A stretch of 64,000 bases of DNA from Henricia sp. BOLD:AAB3569 (GCA_037783545.1 JBBELK010000216.1:620001-684000), one strand, 5' to 3'. Counted from the first letter of the stretch, positions 27,501 to 35,979 are shown. The notes: generated by a model from the sequence alone, not told the origin. Program-made: numbers and translations.

Positions 27501-28472
27501 ACGGATCCGAATCCAGATTCCGATCTGTTTTACCGCGCAGAAACAAACGAAACCGCTCTCAACTCGGATCTCAAATCACGTGAATTGCAATTTATTTACC
27601 AAATTTGTCAAATTTCTGTTCCAAATTTCTCCCACGACATTCGCCGTAAATAAACAAGCATTCTAAATTTGTTTGTATCGTGTGTTGCCTCTGAAAACTG
27701 AAACGACACGGTTTTACTCACACAAAATCTCCACGATGTTTACGTCGCCATTTTGGATCTAGCGCTGAACCATCTCTCGAGAAGGATTCCACAGATCACA
27801 GATCTCGATCAGGATGTGCACGAAGTGAACGAGTTCACCTTGGTAATGCGCCGATCTGAATCTGGATCCGTCCGAAACAAACACGCCCTATGTAGCTAAA
27901 ATTTCTTCAGGCTAGTTTACCAACATTCGTCCTTAGATATGTTACACTCTTATTCCACGAATCTGTAAAAAAATGTATCTTGCAAATGATACATAGGGCC
28001 TTTAAAGTCCCTGTCACACATTCCCAGTTTTGCGTCCCGGTGTCCCTCTGCTACGGTCGACCACGATTTTGGCTCCTACTATGATTTCATTTTCTTCCTG
28101 GTTGAACCCGGCAAAATATTGCATGTGAAAACTCCTCCGGGACATGTTCCCGATTGACGATGGTAGGTAAGGATGACTGACTAGTTTTGAGTACGGTTTG
28201 ACTAGAATTAACTACGAAGTCCAATCGTAGCGTCACTAGCACACAAAATCGGGAATGTGTGACTATAGCTAAATGAGAAAAAAATGGAACGTTGGTATTA
28301 ACTTTTTTCCACTCTTGCTTCAACAGGTGGCATGAAAGACATAGCAGAGTTATCACTGCGTCGCTACACCATTGGCTTTCTGGGGTGCTTACGTAACGTC
28401 GTTCTCGATTTCGCTAAGTTAGACCTCTATCAAGACCCCTCAGAGGGTCGAAATGTTAACCAATGTGCTTAG
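1..28472 (+). CDS. EGFLAM: Pikachurin (EGFLAM)-like extracellular matrix protein, 3' part
   Basis: Twelve exons splice in a continuous frame: <1-1830, 4303-4504, 10636-10783, 13870-14059, 18614-18739, 20674-20911, 22067-22295, 24029-24209, 24987-25065, 26497-26640, 27214-27401, 28327-28472 (stop TAG 28470-28472). From base 3 this gives 1232 residues with GT-AG at every junction. Domains run EGF array, LamG1, EGF, LamG2, EGF, LamG3. One EGF between each pair of LamG domains fits pikachurin; agrin has two EGFs between LamG1 and LamG2. The tail resembles pikachurin closely (LYVGG/LFLGGMK-type motif, final NVNQC). Pikachurin is a secreted proteoglycan whose LamG domains bind alpha-dystroglycan glycans, known best at photoreceptor synapses. 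The 5' end, signal peptide and any fibronectin domains are outside the window. An agrin- or perlecan-like paralogue is the main alternative. Confidence 0.82.
1186..1650 (+). repeat. Homogenised 132-bp EGF repeats
   Basis: Three successive EGF modules (CETLDC..., then CEGFEC... twice) repeat with a 132-bp period; for example, the same Cys-Gln-Asn-Gly stretch recurs at about 1349 and 1481. The modules share the linker SVSATTPRP and differ at only a few bases, which suggests recent duplication or gene conversion. Modules 5 and 6 (near 821 and 953) form an older pair with the same period. Confidence 0.85.
1931..2127 (-). mobile_element. tRNA-derived SINE, antisense
   Basis: Read on the minus strand it begins with an A-box-like head (ggccgagcggtctagtgcg), has a B box (ggttcgattcc) and a body with gcccttgagcaaggcact, and ends in an (aaat)n tail at 1931-1952. 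The 'ggccgagcgg' head points to a Leu- or Ser-type tRNA origin. A truncated sense copy lies at 46374-46502. Confidence 0.75.
3592..3734. mobile_element. Hairpin MITE, about 143 bp
   Basis: Two arms of about 55 bp are near-perfect inverted repeats (cagagtgaacttgacatata ... tatatgtcaagttcactctg) around a loop of about 30 bp. No coding potential. This is a typical small fold-back element. Confidence 0.75.
4303..14059 (+). CDS. EGFLAM: LamG1 domain exons (three exons)
   Basis: Exons 4303-4504, 10636-10783 and 13870-14059 join in phase (2, 0, 1). The product starts [13 protein letters not shown], continues with [15 protein letters not shown] and [15 protein letters not shown], then [14 protein letters not shown] and NPLYLGG, and ends [12 protein letters not shown]. 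These are the standard laminin-G strands, including the Asp before the aromatic residue in DYF, a position often used for calcium in this fold. The GC cysteine can pair with the first cysteine of the next exon (GEC). Confidence 0.85.
8903..9087. mobile_element. Palindromic MITE, about 185 bp
   Basis: The ends are inverted copies: agcctagtttccatata at the left and tatatggaaaccgggctt at the right. The interior is rich in gcgttac/gtaacgc pairs. No coding capacity. The short minus ORF here is a shadow of the palindrome. Confidence 0.7.
9975..10508 (+). mobile_element. Approx. 530-bp dispersed repeat, copy 1
   Basis: Starts ttaaaggccctatagatgat and ends near gatacagtgggcctt, so the tips are inverted (aaggccc/gggcctt). 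It shares long blocks with 60043-60575 (same orientation) and with 44205-44600 (inverted, shorter). The interior includes cgtttgcaaacgat and a region of CG-rich short inverted repeats. It is probably a non-autonomous DNA element. It lies about 130 bp upstream of exon 3. Confidence 0.7.
12261..12408. mobile_element. CATGACAGGGGGCA-type MITE, copy 1
   Basis: Left end atagagcttctgcaccggcg and ggccatgacagggggca; right end tgccccctgtcatggcc and gtgcaaaggctctat. The arms are inverted, with an interior of about 90 bp. Related copies are at 28925-29070 and 58588-58669. Confidence 0.8.
12525..12560 (+). repeat. (ATC)n microsatellite
   Basis: About twelve tandem ATC/TCA units, uninterrupted. Confidence 0.95.
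12672..12992. mobile_element. AGGGCGACATTT-type MITE, copy 1
   Basis: About 320 bp. The terminal inverted repeats extend over roughly 30 bp: aagaactctgaatgccgcaa then tagggcgacattt, against aaatgtcgcccta then gcattcatagtttt. The interior has two further inverted agggcgaca/tgtcgccct pairs and poly-A/T tracts. The second copy is at 30841-31162, about 90% alike by eye. Confidence 0.8.
14078..14229. mobile_element. GAGCTTGTG-type MITE, copy 1 (next to EGFLAM exon 4 donor)
   Basis: The ends are inverted (gagcttgtgcaagccaccgc versus gtggtgatccacacaagct). Both arms contain ttttgggagtcaaa or its complement. Its first base is 18 bp downstream of the GT of exon 4. An inverted copy at 48504-48693 is next to a POMGNT1 splice site. 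Confidence 0.75.
16704..16853. mobile_element. TATAGACCGTATCGAATAG-type MITE, copy 1
   Basis: Terminal inverted repeats tatagaccgtatcgaatagc with tgccat next, against atggca with gctattcgatacggtctata. The interior is about 100 bp. A related copy in opposite orientation is at 40094-40242. The TA at each tip could be the target-site duplication. Confidence 0.8.
17175..17280 (+). repeat. Tandem palindromic AGCTCCGGAGCT tract
   Basis: Alternating agctccggagct and atctctgg units repeat about six times. The units are themselves palindromic, so the tract can form many alternative hairpins. A degenerate remnant (agctccacctctggggctag) continues to about 17335. Confidence 0.85.
18614..18739 (+). CDS. 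EGFLAM: EGF module between LamG1 and LamG2
   Basis: Phase-1 exon preceded by a pyrimidine-rich tract and cag, followed by gtaaat. It encodes [19 protein letters not shown], then [17 protein letters not shown]. It has the six EGF cysteines plus the first Cys that can close the LamG1 disulfide. It starts and ends in phase 1, so it is a symmetric EGF exon. Confidence 0.85.
19248..19493. mobile_element. ggggccaatttcata-type palindromic repeat
   Basis: About 245 bp with inverted ends (ggggccaatttcatagag ... ctctatgaaattggcccc) and sub-terminal repeats of tgcttaagcacaa. A second good copy, in the other orientation, is at 43933-44176. Degenerate blocks follow at 19768-20280, and a fragment lies at 35410-35470. 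Confidence 0.75.
20288..20622. mobile_element. TTAA-flanked non-autonomous element, next to exon 6
   Basis: Flanked by TTAA at 20284-20287 and 20623-20626, with tips aggacgttt... and ...gcgtgttc-type ending ctcct. A related sequence in inverted orientation is at about 36880-37212, also ending in a TTAA. TTAA target duplications are typical of piggyBac and Kolobok elements. There is no transposase here, so the superfamily is not settled. Confidence 0.6.
20674..24106 (+). CDS. EGFLAM: LamG2 domain exons
   Basis: Exons 20674-20911 and 22067-22295 and the first part of 24029-24209, phases 1-2-0. The product includes [71 protein letters not shown] and [17 protein letters not shown]. The usual cysteine in the GC motif near the end of a LamG domain is Asp here (VGDIQ), so this domain cannot make the normal C-terminal disulfide. 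Exon 6 lies in a frame where longer unrelated ORFs also exist; the correct frame is fixed by phase with exons 5 and 7. Confidence 0.85.
21027..21284. mobile_element. GGGTCATTCTATAAATTTGG MITE, copy 1
   Basis: 258 bp with terminal inverted repeats of about 25 bp (gggtcattctataaatttgg ... ccaaatttatagaatatgac). Flanked by ATAT on both sides (21023-21026, 21285-21288), so the target-site duplication is 4 bp. It lies in EGFLAM intron 6. Other copies are at 23356-23612 and 51680-51917. Confidence 0.9.
22463..22776 (-). mobile_element. tRNA-derived SINE, antisense
   Basis: On the minus strand: a tRNA-like head with a B box (gggttcgacccccac), then a gtgggcaagacacttgat body and cgaaatggttctggtgat-type 3' half (seen in full at 26813-27118). 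It is the same family as 26813-27118 (sense) and the copy split by a MITE at 23338-23775. Confidence 0.75.
23338..23775 (-). mobile_element. Antisense SINE interrupted by a MITE
   Basis: The SINE sequence tagcgcacat ends at 23355 and resumes with acatgtctatcc at 23613. The block between (23356-23612) is a complete MITE. The sister SINE at 22463 reads tagcgcacatgtctaccc without a break, so it serves as the empty site. The SINE 5' part beyond about 23775 is lost. Confidence 0.8.
23356..23612. mobile_element. GGGTCATTCTATAAATTTGG MITE, copy 2
   Basis: 257 bp, same terminal repeats as copy 1. Target-site duplication ACAT at 23352-23355 and 23613-23616, confirmed by the unbroken ACAT in the related SINE near 22471. 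Confidence 0.92.
24029..24209 (+). CDS. EGFLAM: End of LamG2 plus third EGF module
   Basis: Exon begins in phase 0 after a tcttttag acceptor and ends GAACAAG before gtcagt (phase 1). After [20 protein letters not shown] it encodes an [15 protein letters not shown], then [16 protein letters not shown]. The linker wording (LDL..DA..GANV..A.HPC) is close to what I know of vertebrate pikachurin at the LamG2-EGF boundary. Confidence 0.85.
24987..28472 (+). CDS. EGFLAM: LamG3 domain exons and stop codon
   Basis: Exons 24987-25065, 26497-26640, 27214-27401 and 28327-28472 (phases 1-2-2-1). The product reads [19 protein letters not shown], then [83 protein letters not shown] and ends GRNVNQCA. The GC and final QC cysteines can pair. 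The wording around LILWAG, YNLGGG and GGMK matches the last LamG of pikachurin better than that of agrin. Confidence 0.87.
25275..25695. mobile_element. Long fold-back element, about 420 bp
   Basis: Nearly the whole element is an inverted repeat. Left arm: cacggtaaagggggcatttt, ggcaacacagaccatatttt, agataacttaggccc. Right arm: the complements in reverse order, ending ccccctttactgtgga. The arms are about 170 bp with a small loop around 25480. A diverged partial copy of one arm lies at 23030-23150. It is in intron 9. Confidence 0.8.
25890..26469. mobile_element. 580-bp DNA element with CTG target duplication, abutting exon 10
   Basis: Terminal inverted repeats gggtggattgcaataaaga at the left and tatattgcaatccaccc at the right. 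CTG flanks both ends (25887-25889, 26470-26472). The interior has many gtcctaa/ttaggac pairs. The right tip is 27 bp upstream of the first base of exon 10. A diverged relative may be at 57110-57240. Confidence 0.75.
26813..27118 (+). mobile_element. tRNA-derived SINE, sense
   Basis: A-box-like tgtggtctagtggg, B box gggttcgagcccc, then ctgggcaaggcacttaatcc and a 3' half ending in tacaaatctaatcatt with an attatc tail. Lies in intron 10. Same family as 22463-22776. Confidence 0.75.
27483..27888. mobile_element. GGGCGTGTTTGTTTC MITE, about 406 bp
   Basis: Inverted ends gggcgtgtttgtttcatgac and gtccgaaacaaacacgccc, with atccga/tggatc motifs just inside. TAT flanks both sides (27480-27482, 27889-27891), a possible 3-bp target duplication. 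It starts 82 bp after the exon 11 donor. Confidence 0.72.
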
Positions 28473-28768
28473 AATGAATACACTTCATCTAGATAATGCC
28501 TCGGTCTTTACATATTTTGTAGTCTTTTGTTTTTAATTCAATGTTTATTTCATTTTTTTTTTAAATGAAAGCTTGTTTCATACAAATGTTTTGTGTAACA
28601 AATTTTAAGGCATGTTTTAATTATGGGGGAAAAATTAATGGTGCAAAGAGTTATTGAAATTGGATCATGGATTGTATTTAATACAATAAGTCGGATCTCT
28701 AGGCATTGTGCTCAAAGTGTGAGTTTTGACCGAAGCATAGTCGTAAACGCGGTTTGCTATGCTGTTAA

Positions 28769-28887
28769 AGGCACAGGCTCGCGCACCAAATTCAAGCCAC
28801 GAAATACACAGCACCATGCCTTTGCTATAGAGTTGCATATTTCGTGGCACGAATTTGTCGTGCGCGCATTGCTGATGGCCTGTGCCT
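28769..28887. mobile_element. AGGCACAGGCTCG MITE, copy 1 (TTAA target)
   Basis: Flanked by TTAA (28765-28768 and 28888-28891). Tips aggcacaggctcg and ggcctgtgcct. The core has the inverted pair caaattcaagccacgaaat / atttcgtggcacgaatttg. Other copies are at 46038-46162 and 47941-48063. Confidence 0.82.
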
Positions 28888-28924
28888 TTAACGGGAATAA
28901 TATCTTGCCTTTAGTTCTTGGCCT

Positions 28925-29070
28925 TATAGACCCCTTTCACCGGTTGCCATGACAGGGGACAGGTTTTCATATTTAAATGTGACAATAGATCCACAAAGTG
29001 CCTACTCGTGCATGACGCACGGTGACAATGTGACTGCCCCCTGTCATGGCCGCCCGTGCAAAGGGACTAT
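28925..29070. mobile_element. CATGACAGGGGGCA-type MITE, copy 2
   Basis: Tips tatagacccctttcaccgg and gtgcaaagggactat, with ccatgacaggggaca and tgccccctgtcatgg just inside. The interior aligns with copy 1 at 12261-12408 (ttaaatgtgacaat, ccacaaagtgcctactcgtg). Confidence 0.8.
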
Positions 29071-29370
29071 TATGATTTTTGTACCTGATTAAGCAAGTTT
29101 TAATACACAATCTCGAGAGATAACATAAACTCATCCGATATGCCTTATTATAGCAATTACTGTCAAAAAAAGAAGAAAAAATCAAGGTCGAAAAAAAATG
29201 GACATTTTGGGAAATTTTGTTTACTATTATTACACATTGATTGCAGAATGATCACAAAATAACATTACGTTGGAGCTTGGTTTATTTTTGTACATTAAGC
29301 CATGCACATTATGTTCCTCACGACTTTACTGTATAAAGGCTTTGTTATTAATATTTTTATACATAAAGTA

Positions 29371-29376
29371 AATAAA
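29371..29376 (+). terminator. Candidate polyadenylation signal (AATAAA)
   Basis: Canonical hexamer about 900 bp after the EGFLAM-like stop, in AT-rich sequence. Only the hexamer supports it; transcript ends cannot be read from DNA. Confidence 0.25.
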
Positions 29377-29906
29377 TGTTTTGTACTCCTAGATATTTTA
29401 TGCCTTATTTCAGTTGTTGGTTTTTTAGTTATTGTTAAAAGAACAAAATTGCATGTAGTATTCTTTGTAGGATCCACTATATAGGAAATGTATTTTGCAT
29501 TTAGTTATTTCCATTTTTACGGTTTTGGTAAAATTTTCAACATCAGATTGCCAGTTATACCAAATTAGATTTTTGTAGAGCTGTGGTCAAGTCCATCACA
29601 AGTGCGTCACAAGTCTCTCACAGGTAATCACAAGTCCCTGGGTCTTAATTCAAGTCACAAGCCACTCAAAAGAACTGCGACAAAGACATAATTGTTTGCG
29701 TGTCAATCCTTTTTCCTTGTAAATGGACTTGTGGCAGGCTTTTGCAGGACTTGTGAAAGACCACAACCCCAGATTTCTGCAAGTGTTAGTACATTTAGGA
29801 GAAAAAGGCTTGAATTTAGACATTATGCTCAGAGTTGAGCAAATGCTGGCATTCTCAAAAATGTTCAACTATATCTGCTCTTTTTACTAATCAGTACTGA
29901 GTAAGA

Positions 29907-30416
29907 TTTAAAGGCAGTATACATCATTGGTAATCTCGAAAATCAGAAATGTTCACAGATTTACGCCTATTACACAATATAAACATGATGACCGTAAAAA
30001 ACTTACCCTGAAATGGTTTTGTCTGAAGTGCTATAGTCTTTGAGAAATGAGTAAAACATTTAGTTTTCGTCTCATGAGACGAAAATTCAATTCGCCCCAA
30101 AACCATTTCGCCCAAGTGCCATTTCGCCCCAAACCACTCCGCCCGAGTGCCATTTCGCCAAAATTACTTCGTCCAAACACTGCACCGCCCAAATGCCACT
30201 TCGCCCCAAAACCACTTCGTGCACAGGCCGTGGTTCAGGGCGAAGTGGTTTTGGGGCGAAATGGCTGCAAACCCTTTTTTGACTGTTTTCTCAAATGTTA
30301 GACGAAGTACGGAGCTGGTTTTTGCTCAGGTTGGTTTTAATAATGCATATCTTCAATTACACGGGGATAAAACTATTTGTAACAGTTTACCAATCATGTA
30401 TACTATCTTTAATACC
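29907..30416. mobile_element. Element with TTCGCCC internal repeats, copy A
   Basis: Ends are inverted: tttaaaggcagtatacatca at the left and caatcatgtatactatcttt at the right. In the middle (30080-30270) are about ten imperfect units of the form ccatttcgcccca or ccacttcgcccaa, roughly 17-19 bp apart, followed by the complementary gcgaagtggttttggggcga. An inverted second copy is at 34542-35006. Confidence 0.75.
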
Positions 30417-30840
30417 GTACACTTTTTGTATGCTTACAAAAGCAATAAATCCAGATGATTTTGGTAGATTTGTGAGTTTTGGGTAAACAGAGGAGCAAAA
30501 ATGAAATAATTGAATTTTGGAGAAGGATGCCGTTTAAATTGTGCCTATGGGTAATTTTTACTATTGATAAAAAGGTCCAGATTGTATTAGTTAACATAAT
30601 TTTCCATGTGTTCATCACTATTTAGTAATCGGTATTCATAACATCATCTGTCAAAATGTAATCACAAGGCGGTTCAACTTTTAAAATAAGAAATTTATTT
30701 ATTTTTATTCGGTCCTTTCATCTATATTTATGTGTGAACTTTAGACCTGTCATTAGTACTTCCAAAGTTAAGTCAGTACTTTAAGAGTTGAAATAAAATG
30801 ACTTCCCAATGTCTCTCCACCACATTACAATCATGTTTGT

Positions 30841-31162
30841 AAGAACTCTGGATGCCGCAATAGGGCGACATTTCGGGAAGACTCTCCCCGGGGACCACCG
30901 AAATTTCGGCAAGAGTCACTCAAAATGACACCTTATTTTTTTACCCGAAGCTTCCAAAAATGGTTCCAGACCAAAGAGAAACAACTCTAGTCCTAATAAA
31001 AATGGTTTTTGACCTTTAAAAAAATGGTTTTTGACCTAAAAAAAATGATTTTAAAAAAAACAAATATTAGGGCGACACCAAAATGTCGCCCTATTAAGCG
31101 TGTCGCCCTAATATAGCTTTTTTACACACAAAATGTCGCCCTATCCTACCATTCATAGTTTT
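30841..31162. mobile_element. AGGGCGACATTT-type MITE, copy 2
   Basis: Same layout and terminal repeats as 12672-12992 (tagggcgacatttcgggaag at the left, aaatgtcgccctatcctac at the right). It differs by small insertions in the A-rich centre. Confidence 0.8.
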
Positions 31163-33159
31163 TGGCATACAAGTATATCACCATGCATGTATCATCTCTT
31201 GAAGGCAATAGGTTTTTGAAATATGATTGGTGTGGAATTTTTTAGCATTAACTCACTGCAAAACTAAAGTCGACAATATAAACCAGAAAAAGAATCGCAC
31301 ATTTTTGATTGGGCATCATCAACAGTACTGTCAACAATTTTTATAGGTTTTTGGGAAGGTCAGTTGGTCCCAGTTTAAAGCAAAGACTATTTGTTTATTT
31401 TTTGTGACACATAAGTAATTTAGTTTGTCATTTGGACACCAAGTATTTCTGTTTTTGAAAGGGGCGAATTTTGTATTGAAGCATTTAAATGCTAAATCAA
31501 ATGAAGTACTACTAACAAAGAAATCTTTAAACAGTTTAACAAATGACTTTAAAAAATATATATAATTAATTATTTTCATCACCAGGCATGTTCTCGTTTA
31601 ATATAAAGCTGCATTAAACACAGGCTTGAATATGGCATAATTATACATTTTGCATACCTTATCACAGCCTAATGCTACTTGATCATTCTTTGTAAATTTG
31701 TGTACAAAAATTGTTGCTTTTTCACAGAAAACCTAATTGTAGTCCTGCTGTTTTGATAATCAAAATGAAGTAATTTAGCAAGAAATATTCAATAGGTGTG
31801 CAACTGTTTTATTTGGGTTCATCCCCCCCCCCCCAGTTATTTACTTAATATAAATGTACACATTTTCCCCTTGTTGCCAAGGTTATTGGGTCTACACTAA
31901 AACCAGTGAACTGTTTCCCTTTGCTTTAGCAATGATCTCTGCAGATTATTTTAGTGAATGTATACTGTGTAGACCCCAGGTGCCCTGGAATGACGTCACA
32001 CTTTATTAGCTCAATTTGTGTAATTCCACTGAAAATTTATTTCAAAATTAATTATAATGTACGTATTCAACCTTCCTGCCAGCAGTGCATGTGTGGTTTT
32101 TAGTAAGCATCGACAACAAACACTAACTCTTTTGTTGATACGGCCCTATTTAAAAAAAAATTGTCTTGAAGAAATATGAACAAGAAAGGTGCTTTATGTT
32201 AAGATTTTTCCAATGTGGATGTTCTTTGCTACTCCGAAAAAGAATAGTACACCTTTGGGTATGTAATGATTATTTTTCTTTATATCATCAGTGCATCGCT
32301 GAACCTTTTTCCAAAAACTAGTTTTCTCTCAAAATTCCTGTAGGCGCTAGATGGACTTGTACTTGAAGACGGCCTGAGTCAGTCAAGTCAAGCATGCCAT
32401 CGGCGCAGCGCTGCGCGTATTAGAACGCGCACGCACGATCGACGCGCACGCACAACGCGCACGCACATCGCGCCACCAATGATAAGTTTTAATTTTCACG
32501 TTGCGCAAGCACACATTTTGCAAACCAAATCAAGACATCCCATTGGTGGAGGCTTTGCCTAATCTTTCCACCAATGAGAGGCATTCTCCGAAAATGCCAT
32601 TTTCCATGCATGGTCGTCTGCGTGCAAGGTCGTCTGCGTGCAAGGTGTATGTACTACGTCATGTATTTTTGGACGGACGTACGTATGTGAGCTGAAAACG
32701 TGGGATGTGTGCACCGCCATTAACAAACGTGAACACCCACTTCTTTTTGCCTTCCAAAATATCAAATTGTCTGACAATTTGCCGAGGACTGAGCTTGGTT
32801 CTAAATTCTACACTCAAGGTTAAGGACAGGTAAGTTCAAATCATGCTTTTTCGATCTCGGCACTGCCACGACTCGCTCTTTGCACTTTTGCAGTATGTCA
32901 TGTTCACATCCTTTCCCTTCAAGTGACATAACACAAGTTGTGTTACTCACTCCCACTCATGAACGTTTATTTCTGGTGACTTTCCCGTGAATTAAAGGTG
33001 AGGGGGACTCCACAACTTTGTTAAAAGATATTTATTTTCATCAAACTTAATGGCAGTCATCAGCAAAGAATATGAAGACTTTAATTTGCACAACTAAAAA
33101 TGCAACACCTGGATAAATATAAATAATTATCAGCTTTACCACACTACCTCTAAAATAGA

Positions 33160-33515
33160 TTAACAATTTACAGAGTTTTGGGGAGGGGGCAGTATACCAC
33201 AAGATATTAAATGCTCGGCAAGGCTTATCATCTTCACTGTCACCAGCTTGATGAGCTTGGCCCGACCAGTGCTGAAAAATGTAGCCATAAATTCATAAAA
33301 AATAAATGGATGAGAAATATTTTTAAAAATCAAACGATGCATTGCACAGAAGCATTCCTTAAATGTGTCGGCTCTTGGAAAGTCCTCCGCTAGTGTACAG
33401 TTTCTTACAATAGCCCACAGCAATCCATGTTGTTTCAGTGAAATTAGACTCACAATATTCCCCGAAAGTTCCACATTTCTACAAAGTGTCGTTAATGTAC
33501 TAGATGAAATCATTT
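33160..33515 (-). CDS. Candidate terminal coding exon, unassigned
   Basis: An open frame of about 117 codons ends in TAA at 33160 and is preceded by a plausible acceptor (ccatttttag at 33516-33525, minus strand). The product looks protein-like rather than low-complexity (segments LKQHGLLWAIVRNCTLAED, ADTFKECFCAMHRLIF and HPFIFYEFMATFF), mostly helical. I do not recognise a family. A possible further exon lies at about 34280-34404 (ILEKSMHGFCIGVTGDDVYH), but its phase does not join directly to this one. This could be a real small gene, a pseudogene piece or chance. Confidence 0.35.
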
Positions 33516-33938
33516 CTAAAAATGGTAAGTAGACCTACTTCACTCGACTTAAGGTACTAACAATACAGACTAGATTGCATAGGTAATGAATACGTTTAAA
33601 GCAACAAAAAAACCAGCAAACTCTCATCTGGGGGGAATACATCTTTTTATCACATTGTAAAAATAAAATGTGCATAAATTGAAACTGCAATTAAAATTTC
33701 ATTAAATCTGCACCAATGCATGTAATTTTACAATAAATAAAATAAATAGGTCTACTGGTTTCACAAATTAGATCAGTATGAACGTATTCATAATCAATGA
33801 CTCAAAGTCTTGATAAAGTGATATTTTGAAGTCCTGCTAGAATACACCTGACAGACATCTATTCATCGTTTACAGTAAAATGCTAAGCATGAAAAGCAGT
33901 GAGTTATTAAAAATCTATAGAGTGCAGAAAGTAAAGAG

Positions 33939-34058
33939 CAAGTTCGATCAAGCAACTATAGTTACCAATAGTCGACTAGAGTCCCTCGAACGACAGGTAA
34001 TTTCCATTCTTCGAGGGACTCTAGTCGACTATAGTCGCTTGATTGAACTTGCTTATAG
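33939..34058. repeat. Inverted repeat with ctcgagggactctagtcgac-like arms
   Basis: Left arm agcaagttcgatcaagcaac, then gtcgactagagtccctcga. Right arm tcgagggactctagtcgac, then gcttgattgaacttgct. The arms are about 50 bp and nearly perfect, with a loop of about 20 bp. A partial third arm (ctagagtccctcgaacaacg) lies at 34086-34105. Confidence 0.85.
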
Positions 34059-34446
34059 CTGTCGCAGCTCATAAGTAGACTTGTCTAGAGTCCCTCGAAC
34101 AACGAAAAATACCCGTCGTTCTAGACAACTGTACTGTAGTTAATTACAGTCACACAATCAAACTTGGTCTAGGCTGTTTTGTTGGAAGCAAGACTAAAAA
34201 CAAATACACACATTTCATGTCAAATAGGATGTTTTGGTACGGAGGTAACCAATAAATCTCTTTCCAGGTCTTGCAAATGTCGTAATTTTGCATCCACACA
34301 AATACAGTCTACATGTAATGCGTGTGGCCAGTAACTTGGAGGTGGTATACATCATCTCCAGTGACCCCAATACAAAAACCATGCATAGATTTTTCAAGTA
34401 TTACTGCACCTGTGTGGCTGGAATTTTGACAGGGGTGTTATTGGAA

Positions 34447-34506
34447 TTTTGACAGGGGTGTTATTTCCACTCCTGATTAGAAAATCAGGAGTGGAAATAA
34501 CACCCC
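34447..34506. repeat. Perfect 25-bp-stem hairpin after a 19-bp direct repeat
   Basis: aggggtgttatttccactcc and its exact complement flank a 4-base loop. Just before it, the phrase ttggaattttgacaggggtg occurs twice in tandem (about 34421 and 34440). Confidence 0.85.
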
Positions 34507-34541
34507 TTTTAACAGTTTACCAATCATGTGTCCTACCTTTA

Positions 34542-35006
34542 TTTAAAGACAGTATACATGATTGGTAAACTGTTACAAATAGTTTTATCCCCCTGTGTGA
34601 TTGAAGATATGCATGATTAAAACCAACCTGATTAAAACCAACCTGAGCAAAAACCAGCTCTGTACTTCGTCTAACTTTTGAGAAAACAGTCAAAAAAGGG
34701 TTTGCAGTCATTTCGCCCCGAACCACGGCCTGTGCACGAAGTGGTTGTGGAGCGAAGTGGCATTTAGGCGATGTAGTGTTGAGACGAAGTAATTTGGGGT
34801 GAAATGGCACTCAGGCGAAGTGGTTTGGGGCGAAATGAATTTTCGTCTCATGAGACGAAAACTAATTGTTTTACTCATTTCTCAAAGACTACAGCACTTT
34901 TCAGGGGAAGTTTTCTACGGTCATCATGTTTATATTGTGTAAGTTAGGCGTAAATCTGTGAACATTTCTGATTTTCGAGATTACCAATCATGTATACTGC
35001 CTTTAA
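34542..35006. mobile_element. Element with TTCGCCC internal repeats, copy B (inverted)
   Basis: Inverted relative to copy A at 29907-30416. It runs from tttaaagacagtatacatga to tcatgtatactgcctttaa. The middle has the complementary units (gcgaagtggtttggggcga and relatives). Both copies share a tcgtctcatgagacga palindrome beside the repeat block. Confidence 0.75.
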
Positions 35007-35979
35007 GGCCTACCACAAAATACTGTACATGGATACCTAAACAAGACATGTTCATAAAAACGAGTTTGAAGATACATGTACATGTATGTATAGCTACAGG
35101 CACGTCATTAAATTATATAGCACCATGTGCCAATAAATTTACCTAACTAAAATACTATACCGACTAAGCACAAAATAAATAACCTATTTACATCATCTGA
35201 GACAAAAAAAAAATGCAACTTTGTACACTTTGAAGCTTAAACCCCTTTGCTACATTCTGATGTGGCTATGAATTAAAAACAAAATATTAAAGAAAAAATA
35301 TTTAAGTCTTCCTCCTTAATGCTAATTATCATACTTGAGACAGTTTCAAAATATTGAATTCATTTGTGCCAAATTCAGCTTGCTTTTAACATTTGTAGTT
35401 CCTAACAAATGGGGCCAATTTCATCATGGTGCTGGTACAAAATTTTGCTTAGCGCAGAATTTATTTGCTTTATATTGCCAAAGCAAGACACAACACATAC
35501 GGTCCATGCTCTGGAAGAGTGTAGACCATGAATCGGTCTACACTCGGTCGCATACAGTTAGGCAAAACGACGACTATTAGTGAATTTTATGTCATCGATT
35601 TGTGCGTACTTGTGGCATTTACACAAATATTCCAAGTGTTGTTTTGTTGTTTACACTGATAGCAACGCCTCTACACCTTAGTGAAAAACAGACAGCGAAA
35701 GGTAACGATTTTGAGGTTTGGCTAATCGTAGTCGTAATCACTAACCGTGCACACCGAAACCTCACTAAGAAAATAATAACACTCTTTACTGGCTCGATTT
35801 ATTTAAATTTTATTGTGCATTTCAGGGGAAATGTTAAATTTTTACCAGAAGGCTTAAAATGACTGTTTTTGATAACTGTACACTGTCAAACAAATTGCAC
35901 AATTTATAAATTTGGAAATCAACAATGCTTTGCTGCAAGTGACATGATACTACAGCAATTCACATCCGAACTAATCCAA

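Larger units (their letters stand above)
28473..33159. other. 3' flank of EGFLAM-like gene and spacer
   Basis: No convincing gene. Contents: TTAA-flanked MITE (28769-28887), MITE (28925-29070), candidate poly-A signal (29371), the TTCGCCC element (29907-30416), MITE (30841-31162), a poly-C run (31821-31834), and a CG-rich tract of gcgcacgcac units (32404-32475). The rest is AT-rich and unrecognised. Confidence 0.6.

Noticed and set aside
1..28472. Agrin or perlecan identity for the plus-strand gene
   Set aside because: The order LamG-EGF-LamG-EGF-LamG with single EGFs and the LamG3 wording fit pikachurin better. Not fully excluded without a tree.
30080..30270. Regularly spaced repeats that look like a CRISPR array
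   Set aside because: Units are imperfect, the spacers are only a few bases and the genome is animal. It is a minisatellite inside a transposon.
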